The notes below the pieces were generated by a model. The model saw nothing but the letters and a program-made list of their open reading frames with translations. It searched no databases and was not told the DNA's origin. From an uncultured Bacilli bacterium (lineage in GTDB: Bacteria > Bacillota_I > Bacilli_A > RF39 > UBA660), in the NCBI GenBank assembly GCA_910576985.1, contig CAJTLA010000035.1, forward strand, positions 1-14,303: a stretch of DNA of 14,303 nt, in the 5' to 3' direction. This document shows positions 7,355 to 13,308 of this stretch, piece by piece; position 1 is the first letter of the stretch, and each line of letters starts with the position of its first letter. The position numbers were made by a program, and so were the translations under genes.

Positions 7355-7382
7355 AAAAAACAAAGACGGTTTGTCTTTGTTT
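7355..7382. terminator. Bidirectional terminator between spmB and ytaF
   Basis: AAACAAAGAC (7358-7367) and GTCTTTGTTT (7373-7382) form a ten-pair stem with a five-base loop. The minus-strand side has a seven-base U-run and suits ytaF; the plus-strand tail is poorer in T but the stem is strong. Confidence 0.8.
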
Positions 7383-7422
7383 CGTAATTTGAATGATGCA
7401 TCTGTTTTAGTCATTGTTTATA

Positions 7423-8028
7423 TTAAGAAATCAATTTAGAAAAGGCAAGTATAAAGAATATCAGAGCAGTGAGCCATGAAAAGTCATAATGGTTGTTTTG
7501 AATTCGTTTTCCGATCCATAATCCTATTTTGAAAACAATGATATTTAGTATGAAGGTAAAAGTTAGAAAAAATGAAATAGGAATATCAGAAAGACCAAAT
7601 CCAAAACCAGAAAGAAGTGAATCAAAAGAAAGTGCAATTGCTAGGAAAATGGCTTCTTTTACAGATAAAGATGATGAATGGTCCATATCTGCTTTTAGTT
7701 CATCAAAATAGATATCAATCACAAAATGTATTTCTTTAAAATTGAAAGAGAACACTTTCTTTTTTTTTGTTTTTACAATGAAATGAAATAGGTTAGATAG
7801 ACCTAATAGAAACAGCAATAGAAATGATATGAATGAAGCGAAAAAAGGACTAATATAATGTTTTATTCCAGATGCAAATAAAAGAGAAAAAGAAAGAAAC
7901 AGTGTACCAATAAAGCTGATGATGATAATCGACCTTTTTGGAACTTTAATTCCATTAGCCCCATAAGTAATACTTGTCATAAAAGAGTCTAATACTAAAA
8001 TCAAAGAGAATAGAATTGTCGATAGCAT
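7423..8028 (-). CDS. ytaF: Sporulation membrane protein YtaF (MntP-like)
   Basis: 201 residues with about six membrane helices in two related halves. Each half carries the MntP-superfamily Asp motif: LVLDSFMTSITYGANG (Asp14) and ALSFDSLLSGFGFG (Asp135). The central hydrophilic loop FDELKADMDHSSSLSVKEA (about 107-125) is the YtaF signature that separates it from true MntP manganese exporters. YtaF is a sporulation-associated protein in Bacillus; its substrate is not known, and a cation is the likely guess. AGGTGATG precedes the ATG. It is transcribed alone, divergent from the DUF368 gene and convergent with spmB. Confidence 0.85.
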   Translation of the reverse strand: MLSTILFSLILVLDSFMTSITYGANGIKVPKRSIIIISFIGTLFLSFSLLFASGIKHYISPFFASFISFLLLFLLGLSNLFHFIVKTKKKKVFSFNFKEIHFVIDIYFDELKADMDHSSSLSVKEAIFLAIALSFDSLLSGFGFGLSDIPISFFLTFTFILNIIVFKIGLWIGKRIQNNHYDFSWLTALIFFILAFSKLIS

Positions 8029-8133
8029 AACATCACCTATATTAATAGATGAGTCTTTTTCATTTTTTGAAAGTACAAAAACCTAGGAATAGTTATTTTG
8101 TTATTTTTATATAATATAGGGGAGAGGAAAAAT

Positions 8134-8970
8134 ATGGAAAAGATAAAATTAATATTGAAAGGATTTATTGTTGGACTTGGTAAAATCATTCCAGGGGTGA
8201 GTGGTGGGATGTTAGCAATCTCTTTAGGAATCTATGAAGAGGCAACGCTTTCTCTTGCTCATTTTTTTAAAGATGTGAAAAAAAGTAGTGTATTTTTGGG
8301 GTTGTTAGGCATTGGGATGATATTTGCAATTGTTACTATGAGTGGGGTGATTGAGTTTTGTTTGGTAAAATATTATTTGCCAACGATGTTATTATTTATT
8401 GGATTAATGTTGGGGGGATTTTCTTCAATAAAAAAGGAAGTTCAGGGAACTTCTATTAAAGATTATTTTTGGTACTGTTTTATTCCTTTTGTGTTGATGA
8501 TGGTTTTACAATATACACAGAGTAGTCAAACTTTTATTTATGATGGAAGTGTGAAAAGTGTTTTGTTTCTTTTCTTGTTTGGCGTAATTGATGCAGTTAC
8601 TATGATTGTTCCAGGAGTGAGTGGTACTGCTATATTGATGTTGTTAGGGTGTTATACGATGTTATTGGAAACATTTAGTCATTTGTTTGATGTTTCTATG
8701 CTTGCGACTACATTACATGTTTTGGTTCCTTTTTCATGTGGAGTTTTGATTGGGGTATTTATTACGATTAAAATTGTCTCTTATTTTATTGAGAAACATT
8801 CTATTTCATTTTATTATATGATTCTTTCATTTTTTATGTCTTCTGTTTTTTTGTTGTTTTTGCAAACACTGAAACGAAGTTATTCTGTTTTTACAATTTT
8901 TGTTAGTTTTATTTGTTTTGTGGTTGGGTATTTCATTTCGAAATTTTTGGATTTGCATTATAACTCTTAG
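8134..8970 (+). CDS. DUF368 membrane protein, PopT-type undecaprenyl-phosphate translocase
   Basis: 278 residues with about eight to nine membrane helices. Two internal copies of the diagnostic motif are seen: IIPGVSGG (19-26 region) and IVPGVSGT (159-165), as expected for the inverted-repeat architecture of DUF368. Members of this family (PopT) and of the DedA family have been shown to return the lipid carrier undecaprenyl phosphate across the cytoplasmic membrane for reuse in wall synthesis. I chose the ATG at 8134, preceded by GGGGAGAGG, over an upstream TTG. A TATAAT at 8110-8115 may be the -10 box; its -35 is weak. pgeF follows after 31 bases, so the two probably form an operon with a cell-wall theme. 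Confidence 0.85.
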   Translation: MEKIKLILKGFIVGLGKIIPGVSGGMLAISLGIYEEATLSLAHFFKDVKKSSVFLGLLGIGMIFAIVTMSGVIEFCLVKYYLPTMLLFIGLMLGGFSSIKKEVQGTSIKDYFWYCFIPFVLMMVLQYTQSSQTFIYDGSVKSVLFLFLFGVIDAVTMIVPGVSGTAILMLLGCYTMLLETFSHLFDVSMLATTLHVLVPFSCGVLIGVFITIKIVSYFIEKHSISFYYMILSFFMSSVFLLFLQTLKRSYSVFTIFVSFICFVVGYFISKFLDLHYNS

Positions 8971-9001
8971 GATGTGTGGTATACTAGTGATAGGTGATAA
9001 G

Positions 9002-9718
9002 ATGAAAGAACAATATGGAGATTTGGTTTTGATTTATTCTAATAAAGAGGATGGAAATATGTCTAAGAAGTATGGAGAAGAAGCCGATTCGAATCGTCAA
9101 AAATTTATTCGGAAAATGGGATTAGAAGTCAATCGTTTTTTATTGATGCAAGCAGATAATCAAGATCGTATTGTTGAGCTGAAAGAAGAAGTGGAGACAA
9201 TTTCTGATTTGTATTATAAGTTGGTAGAAGCAGATGCGATTATTTGTAAGTATTCTAATGTATTTTTGTATTTAAATTTTGGAGACTGTATTCCTTTTAC
9301 AATATATGATCGGAAAAATCATGTTTTTGGGTTTGCTCATTTAGGTTGGCGAAGTACACATTTGGATTTGCATCAAAAATTATTTCATGTTTTTAAAGAA
9401 CAATTTCATTCTTCTAATGACGATTTGTTCATACATATTGGTCCATGTATTAAGAAAGATAGTTATTTATTGCCTAGTCCAATTCAAAGGGAAGAAGAGA
9501 AGTGGAAGCCGTATATTGATTATGTTAGGGATGACCTTTATTCTGTGGATTTATGTGGTTATGTGAGGGATTTTTTTCTTGAATCAGAATTATTAGAAAG
9601 TCAGATTAAAATTGTTCCTATTGATACTGGTGCTGATATGAATTATTTTTCTCATTATCGTTCAGTAGAAGAGGGAGAAAAGGAAGGTCGATTCTTTTTT
9701 GGCGTTGGGATGGAATAA
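9002..9718 (+). CDS. pgeF: Divergent PgeF/YfiH (LACC1) family protein
   Basis: 238 residues from the ATG at 9002, preceded by AGGTGATA. YfiH-family enzymes are zinc-dependent; E. coli PgeF removes wrongly incorporated amino acids from peptidoglycan precursors, and other members act as purine nucleoside phosphorylases/deaminases. Visible family elements: ADAII (77-81), GDCIPFTIYD (94-103, Cys96), FGFAHLGWRS (109-118, His113), IGPCI (146-150) and GRFFFGV near the C-terminus. The usual zinc set is His-Cys-His. The first His lies in a QVH motif, but here the matching segment reads LLMQADNQDRIVEL (47-60) with no His. The distal FFSYRR-type motif reads YFSHYRS. The fold is clear but catalysis is uncertain. 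It lies 31 bases after the DUF368 gene. Confidence 0.8.
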   Translation: MKEQYGDLVLIYSNKEDGNMSKKYGEEADSNRQKFIRKMGLEVNRFLLMQADNQDRIVELKEEVETISDLYYKLVEADAIICKYSNVFLYLNFGDCIPFTIYDRKNHVFGFAHLGWRSTHLDLHQKLFHVFKEQFHSSNDDLFIHIGPCIKKDSYLLPSPIQREEEKWKPYIDYVRDDLYSVDLCGYVRDFFLESELLESQIKIVPIDTGADMNYFSHYRSVEEGEKEGRFFFGVGME

Positions 9719-9757
9719 AAATTCTTTTTTTTTATATAATTAATTAGAGGTGTTTTT

Positions 9758-10066
9758 ATGGATAAGAAATTGCCAAAAGTGTTTGCGAATAGAATTGATA
9801 AAGAGCTTGATAATAATGAGCGAGTATATGTATCTAGTAAGAAAGAGGAGCCTTCTAGTGTGGAAGTTTCTGGTATGAATGTGAATCAGAAGATTAATAC
9901 CATTTTTAAGTCGAAGAATTATATTTATAAGGCAGAGGTGGAAATTAAACAGCAAACGGGAACGATTGTGAAAAAAATTATTGGTAAGAATGGAGATAGT
10001 TTAATTACAATTGATAATGAGCTTATTCCAATTCATACGATTGAGGATATTAAATTGATTCACTAA
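9758..10066 (+). CDS. Small conserved-looking protein of unknown function
   Basis: 102 residues with AGAGGTG before the ATG. No signal or membrane segment. Residues 1 to about 40 are charged and probably disordered (VYVSSKKEEPSSVEVSG). Residues 43-102 look like five short strands: KINTIFKSKNYIYKAEVEI, then GTIVKKIIGKNGDSLITID, then ELIPIHTIEDIKLI. That pattern resembles a small beta-barrel of the Sm/PRC type, with a turn that lists an ITID...IPIHTI edge. This is inference from the pattern. A TATAAT lies in the 39-base gap after pgeF, so it may have its own promoter or belong to the DUF368-pgeF operon. It ends at a strong terminator. Confidence 0.7.
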   Translation: MDKKLPKVFANRIDKELDNNERVYVSSKKEEPSSVEVSGMNVNQKINTIFKSKNYIYKAEVEIKQQTGTIVKKIIGKNGDSLITIDNELIPIHTIEDIKLIH

Positions 10067-10094
10067 AAAAAGCGCGGAAAAGCGCTATTTTTTT
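10065..10094. terminator. Bidirectional terminator between two convergent genes
   Basis: AGCGC (10071-10075) pairs with GCGCT (10082-10086) around GGAAAA, with an A-run before and a T-run after. The stop codon of the minus-strand gene (10085-10087) lies inside the stem, so one structure ends both genes. Confidence 0.85.
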
Positions 10095-11407
10095 CGATAT
10101 TTGAATTTGTAATGGATATCAATTTGAAAGTTTTCTTGTTTTACTAGGTTTGGAATGTTGTCGTTTAATGTTTTTTCAAATTCTTGTTTGTCTACATATT
10201 TATCTAGTTTTAGAAATGATTTCATGGTGTATAGGGTACGGAATCTTGAGTATGTTTTTTCTTTTTGTTCACGATACCAGGAGTTGGTGTTATCTAAGCG
10301 ATTTTTGTCAGTGTATATTGACCAATCTGTATAGATGAGTAATCCTTCGTCACGTTTGTTATAGGCGCTAGAACTTGGAACTGAAACATATCCTGTATAG
10401 CTTCTTTTTTCTCCATTGTACCATCTCCATTTTTTGTCTTTATAACGGTACATAGTAGTGGTGACTTCTTCTTTTTTATCGTATTTTTTGTCAGGTTGTT
10501 CTGGTGTATAGTTACCGCTATTCCAATATATTTTTTTGCCTTTTTTTTCATAATACCATCGGTATCCAGTGGTAGTACCAATTGTTCGATATGATTTTTT
10601 TTCTGGATAGTCTAAGGACCATTCTGTCCATTCGGTACTGATTTCGGTGGAGGTGTCTTTTTTACTGTATCCATTTGGTTGTTCAGAGAAAAAGTCACTA
10701 TAGTTTCCGCCTTTATCTTGATAGTATTTCCACTTTTTATCACGATAGCTATACCATGTTTCATCATCTTTTTCGTAATCTGTGATGTTCGCTTCTTCTG
10801 GAATATTTGGCAATTGATTTTTGTCTTTTGGAAGTGCAACAAAGTAATTTTCATCAATTTCTCCTAGTTCGTCTTCTGGAATCCAGTTAGACCAGGCTGA
10901 ACGATATGATGATATTTCATAATAGTTATAGTATGGGATAACATCAATCAGGTATTTACTAGATGGTTTTTTGTTTGTTTCTTTAGACCATTTTTGGTAG
11001 CGGGTATTAGTGGAACAATAGTTACAGTTTGTAATATCAAAGGTTTTAATATATTCTTCTTTGTATTTTGTAAATTTGATAGTTCCACTACATGTTTGTT
11101 CTTTTAGTGATGGCTTTAATGTTTCATTTTTGAATATGTCGTCAATATTTATGGTAATAGATTCTCCTTCTATTTCTGGTAAAAGGTTGTTTTTTTCTGC
11201 ATAGTTTTCCGCATTTGTTAAGATTAGTTTTTCAATGTTATTGCATGTTTTGGATCTTAGGCTACGGTATATGATTAGTCCAATTGTAATTCCAATCAGT
11301 CCAATTGCTATGATAATGATGATGGAATGATTTTGTTTTTCGATGTATTCTGAAGAGCCATCATAAGAGTTTCCTTTGGGTTGAATTTTATATTTTTTAG
11401 GTTTCAT
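10085..11407 (-). CDS. Single-pass membrane protein with Trp/Tyr-rich extracellular repeats
   Basis: 440 residues from the ATG at 11407, chosen because AAGGATG precedes it and a near-consensus promoter lies just upstream; an ATG at 11455 overlaps that promoter. A short cytoplasmic tail with 24 polar residues is followed by one membrane helix (about 28-47). Outside it, residues 55-135 resemble a small pilin-like domain (YAEKNNLLPEIEG, then Cys106, Cys128 and Cys131). Residues 160-392 are an aromatic, basic region with recurrent WSxW-like motifs (WSNW, WTEWS, TDWS) and YRYKDKKWRWY-like modules (near 217-229, 279-295, 318-330, 376-391). The C-terminus is a charged helical tail. Function unknown; binding to wall polymer or carbohydrate is a guess based on surface aromatics. 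A remnant of a second copy of its 5' end is found at 12560-12602. Confidence 0.8.
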   Translation of the reverse strand: MKPKKYKIQPKGNSYDGSSEYIEKQNHSIIIIIAIGLIGITIGLIIYRSLRSKTCNNIEKLILTNAENYAEKNNLLPEIEGESITINIDDIFKNETLKPSLKEQTCSGTIKFTKYKEEYIKTFDITNCNYCSTNTRYQKWSKETNKKPSSKYLIDVIPYYNYYEISSYRSAWSNWIPEDELGEIDENYFVALPKDKNQLPNIPEEANITDYEKDDETWYSYRDKKWKYYQDKGGNYSDFFSEQPNGYSKKDTSTEISTEWTEWSLDYPEKKSYRTIGTTTGYRWYYEKKGKKIYWNSGNYTPEQPDKKYDKKEEVTTTMYRYKDKKWRWYNGEKRSYTGYVSVPSSSAYNKRDEGLLIYTDWSIYTDKNRLDNTNSWYREQKEKTYSRFRTLYTMKSFLKLDKYVDKQEFEKTLNDNIPNLVKQENFQIDIHYKFKYRKK

Positions 11408-11426
11408 GCTATCACATCCTTGTATA

Positions 11427-11455
11427 ACTATAACATAGAATTGATGTTTGTTCAA
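11427..11455 (-). promoter_or_regulatory. Sigma-A promoter of the aromatic-repeat protein gene
   Basis: On the minus strand TTGAAC (11455-11450), a 17-base spacer and TATAGT (11432-11427), followed by an AAGGATG ribosome binding site. Spacing is optimal. Confidence 0.7.
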
Positions 11456-11489
11456 TATTGAAGTGGGATTTAATGGTATGCTATTGTTA

Positions 11490-11795
11490 AGTTTTATTAC
11501 TGAAAGTGATTATGAAATAAAAAAACTGTTAAAAATGAACAGCTTTTCAAAGTTATACGCATTTTACTGCAGTATTTTGTAGGCAACGAATCACACAAAG
11601 GCAATTTAAATCCATTGTGAAGAAAGAATTTGTTGCTACATATGGAATGGTAGCAGCAGTTGTAGGATCTGTGTTTGTAGCAAGTGCTCTGAAGGTAGCA
11701 CAGTTGCCATCTAGTTTTTCTACACGGAAAACGTTAGAACAGTTGGTGCCAACTTCATTACAATCTATGTTTTCTTTTGTTGTTGGTATTTTCCA
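11490..11795. repeat. Direct repeat, left copy (306 bp, 9 differences from right copy)
   Basis: Aligns without gaps to 12598-12903 at a constant offset of 1108. It contains the last 81 codons of a cotYZ-like gene and the downstream terminator. Differences lie at 11537, 11564, 11576, 11595, 11663, 11686, 11734, 11784 and 11787. Similarity ends sharply at both ends. Confidence 0.97.
11521..11547 (-). terminator. Degraded terminator copy downstream of fic and the cotYZ remnant
   Basis: CTGTT (11526-11530) and AACAG (11538-11542) can pair, with a U-run on the minus strand. The change at 11537 (G here, T in the right copy) weakens the inner pairs relative to the intact terminator. It is the only terminator candidate downstream of fic. 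Confidence 0.55.
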
Positions 11796-11804
11796 GTTTA
11801 TGCC
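11553..11804 (-). pseudogene. Truncated cotY/cotZ-like spore coat gene (3' part only)
   Basis: The minus-strand frame is open from after a TAG at 11805-11807 to a TAA at 11553-11555 and encodes the C-terminal 81 residues of the CotYZ-like protein, preceded by three unrelated codons. There is no start codon or ribosome binding site; homology to the intact gene ends at 11795, the equivalent of Trp68. All seven cysteines of this part are kept, but six residues differ from the intact copy (for example Glu145 to Lys, Asp141 to Asn, Val104 to Ala, Ser88 to Asn, Met70 to Ile, one Ala to Thr). It is a remnant left when fic replaced the 5' part. Confidence 0.9.
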
Positions 11805-11817
11805 CTAAAGTGATGAA

Positions 11818-12531
11818 TTAATTATTTAAGAAGGTTTCTACTAATTTTATAAAGGCATCTTGACAATCCTTTATGGTGTCGGTTAACCATCCTTTTTCAT
11901 TTTTGTATTCTTTTAATCCGCGATAATAAAATAATTTATGTTCTTCATCGATAATAAATGGTGTGATATTGTTTTTTAAACATTCTTTAAACATAATCAT
12001 TCTGCCAACTCGCCCATTGCCGTCTTGAAATGGATGAATGCGTTCAAAACGATAATGAAATTCAATAATCTCTTCTAGTGTAATCGTATTTAAATTGTTA
12101 TACCATTTTAACAGTTCCTGCATTTTGATTGGAACTTCTTTTGGTTTTGCTGTTAAAATGCTACCAACTTCATTTTGTAGTTGTTTATAATCGCCAACAT
12201 TGAACCAATCTTTTCGTTCATCACTTGTCCCTCTTTTTAAGATGGTGTGATAATGTTTCATTAATTCTTCTGTTAATGGTGTCTCTACCTTATCTAACAT
12301 TTCATCAAACAAATAGAAGTGATTGGTTGTTTCGATAATATCATCAATATTTGTTGTGTTCTCTGTATTCATAATGGTATTAGTCTCAAAGATGTGTCTT
12401 GTTTCATCTTCGCTTAATTGACTTCCTTCAATGCGATTAGTATTGTAAGAAAATTTGATTTGAACATTATGATATAAATTGCCCTTTAATTTGGTTTCTT
12501 TTTGTTCTTTTAATACTTTTAATATATCCAT
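11818..12531 (-). CDS. Fic-domain protein with N-terminal inhibitory helix (class II)
   Basis: 237 residues. The Fic core motif HPFQDGNGRVGR (166-177) is complete, including catalytic His166 and the phosphate-binding DGNGR, so the protein should transfer AMP (or a related group) to a hydroxyl side chain of a target protein. The flap/target-binding segment lies around KQLQNEVGSILTAKP (116-130). The N-terminal segment SYNTNRIEGSQL (28-39) holds the inhibitory [S/T]xxxE[G/N] motif as T31-NRI-E35-G36, which places it in the self-inhibited class II. No antitoxin gene is beside it. ATG at 12531 follows AGAGGGTG; the upstream ATG at 12591 has no such site. A TATAAT at 12548-12553 is too close to the ribosome binding site to be a normal promoter. 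The gene sits between two copies of a cotYZ repeat and looks inserted. Confidence 0.9.
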   Translation of the reverse strand: MDILKVLKEQKETKLKGNLYHNVQIKFSYNTNRIEGSQLSEDETRHIFETNTIMNTENTTNIDDIIETTNHFYLFDEMLDKVETPLTEELMKHYHTILKRGTSDERKDWFNVGDYKQLQNEVGSILTAKPKEVPIKMQELLKWYNNLNTITLEEIIEFHYRFERIHPFQDGNGRVGRMIMFKECLKNNITPFIIDEEHKLFYYRGLKEYKNEKGWLTDTIKDCQDAFIKLVETFLNN

Positions 12532-12559
12532 TGTTATCACCCTCTTTATTATAGCATAT

Positions 12560-12602
12560 ATTTTGTTTTCTAAAGTATTTTGATGAGCCATTATAAGAGT
12601 TT
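12560..12602 (-). pseudogene. 43-bp remnant of the 5' end of an aromatic-repeat gene paralogue
   Basis: Matches 11330-11372 at 36 of 43 positions without gaps. In the matching minus-strand frame it reads NSYNGSSKYFRKQN against NSYDGSSEYIEKQN of the intact gene (residues 13-26), 10 of 14 identical. It starts directly where the cotYZ direct repeat ends, with the shared GTTT at 12599-12602. The start codon and promoter of this second copy are gone. Confidence 0.6.
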
Positions 12603-12903
12603 TATTACTGAAAGTGATTATGAAATAAAAAAACTGTTAAAAATTAACAGCTTTTCAAAGTTATACGCATTCTACTGCAGTATCTTGTAGGCAACGAATC
12701 ACGCAAAGGCAATTTAAATCCATTGTGAAGAAAGAATTTGTTGCTACATATGGAATGGTAGCAGCAGTTGCAGGATCTGTGTTTGTAGCAAGTACTCTGA
12801 AGGTAGCACAGTTGCCATCTAGTTTTTCTACACGGAAAACGCTAGAACAGTTGGTGCCAACTTCATTACAATCTATGTTTTCTTTTGTTGTCGGCATTTT
12901 CCA
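12598..12903. repeat. Direct repeat, right copy (intact cotYZ 3' end and terminator)
   Basis: The partner of 11490-11795. This copy belongs to the complete gene, which continues beyond the repeat to its start codon at 13104. Confidence 0.97.
12628..12655 (-). terminator. Terminator of the intact cotYZ gene
   Basis: CTGTTAA (12634-12640) pairs with TTAACAG (12644-12650), with a U-run on the minus strand. It lies ten bases after the stop codon of the coat gene. Confidence 0.8.
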
Positions 12904-13104
12904 TGGAGTTCCATTACCACAACAAGTGTATAACATCACTGGTCTTGTATTGCAAACCAAAGAACTTGTACTGCAGCCTAAAAATCCTCTATCGCATGTG
13001 TCTAAACAGTTTTCAGAGCATTCTGCGTTTTGTTGTAAAATATTGATGACAGCTAGTATTTCGCCAATGCAGTTACAGTTTTCTTCTCTTTTGTTATTGC
13101 ACAT
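12661..13104 (-). CDS. Cysteine-rich spore coat/outer crust protein, CotY/CotZ family
   Basis: 147 residues, the size of B. subtilis CotZ (148). Seventeen cysteines (2, 10, 12, 29, 33, 37, 44, 51, 61, 62, 79, 86, 99, 132, 134, 138, 146) mark it as a CotY/CotZ protein; these form disulfide-linked lattices in the outermost spore layer. Family-like landmarks are the N-terminal CNCIGEILAVINILQQNAE (10-28) and the C-terminal TMDLNCLCVIRCLQDTAVECV region (127-147). AGGGTGG precedes the ATG. A sequence matching sigma-K promoters lies upstream (13137-13163), consistent with late mother-cell expression. The 3' half has a near-identical truncated copy 1.1 kb away. A long frame on the opposite strand is only a shadow. 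Confidence 0.88.
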   Translation of the reverse strand: MCNNKREENCNCIGEILAVINILQQNAECSENCLDTCDRGFLGCSTSSLVCNTRPVMLYTCCGNGTPWKMPTTKENIDCNEVGTNCSSVFRVEKLDGNCATFRVLATNTDPATAATIPYVATNSFFTMDLNCLCVIRCLQDTAVECV

Positions 13105-13136
13105 ATATAATCCACCCTTTCATTTATATTTCACTA

Positions 13137-13163
13137 TAATTTATGATGATAAATGAAAAGAGT
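13137..13163 (-). promoter_or_regulatory. Candidate sigma-K promoter of cotYZ
   Basis: On the minus strand AC (13163-13162), 16 bases, then CATAAATTA (13145-13137), matching the sigma-K -10 pattern CATAnnnTA exactly. The start of transcription would fall near 13130, about 25 bases before the start codon. Confidence 0.55.
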
Positions 13164-13194
13164 GTAAACAAACGCCCTGAAATTTGAGATTTCA

Positions 13195-13223
13195 TTGCTT
13201 TTTTTTTGTTCTTTCGGTATAAT
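13195..13223 (+). promoter_or_regulatory. Sigma-A promoter of the rluB transcript
   Basis: TTGCTT (13195-13200), a 17-base spacer and TATAAT (13218-13223). A perfect 12-base palindrome TTTCATATGAAA (13226-13237) covers the expected transcription start. Confidence 0.7.
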
Positions 13224-13235
13224 CGTTTCATATGA

Positions 13236-13296
13236 AAGGAGAACAATAGGTGAAGTTTTTTTGTGAAATGTAATTTTTATAAAATATTACCTATTG
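13236..13296 (+). promoter_or_regulatory. rluB leader: short ORF and inverted repeat
   Basis: AAGGAG (13236-13241) stands eight bases before a GTG that opens an eight-codon frame (13250-13273, encoding MKFFCEM and a TAA). CAATAGGT (13244-13251) is the exact reverse complement of ACCTATTG (13289-13296), which lies just before the rluB start region; the loop is 37 bases. The rluB ATG codons at 13297 and 13309 have no ribosome binding site of their own. The layout suggests a leader peptide or structure that affects rluB translation, but it could be chance. Confidence 0.4.
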
Positions 13297-13308
13297 ATGA
13301 TAAAATTT

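Noticed and set aside
9711..9733. Terminator after pgeF (GAAT/ATTC with a T-run)
   Set aside because: A four-pair AT-rich stem is too weak to support.
12532..12591. Fic start at the upstream ATG (12591)
   Set aside because: No ribosome binding site precedes it, the extra residues lie in the remnant of the aromatic-repeat gene in another frame, and the ATG at 12531 has a good site.
11490..12903. Insertion sequence or transposon around fic
   Set aside because: No transposase or integrase, no terminal inverted repeats and no short target duplication are present; the 306-bp repeat is gene sequence.
12725..13156. A 143-codon plus-strand frame opposite cotYZ, starting with a signal-peptide-like sequence
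   Set aside because: The minus strand encodes a clear CotY/CotZ protein with 17 cysteines, a ribosome binding site, a promoter and a terminator. The plus-strand frame has no ribosome binding site, and its shorter counterpart at 11617-11808 exists only because the DNA is duplicated.
13178..13194. TGAAAT/ATTTCA hairpin followed by a T-run as a terminator
   Set aside because: Only six weak pairs, and the T-run is the -35/spacer region of the rluB promoter.
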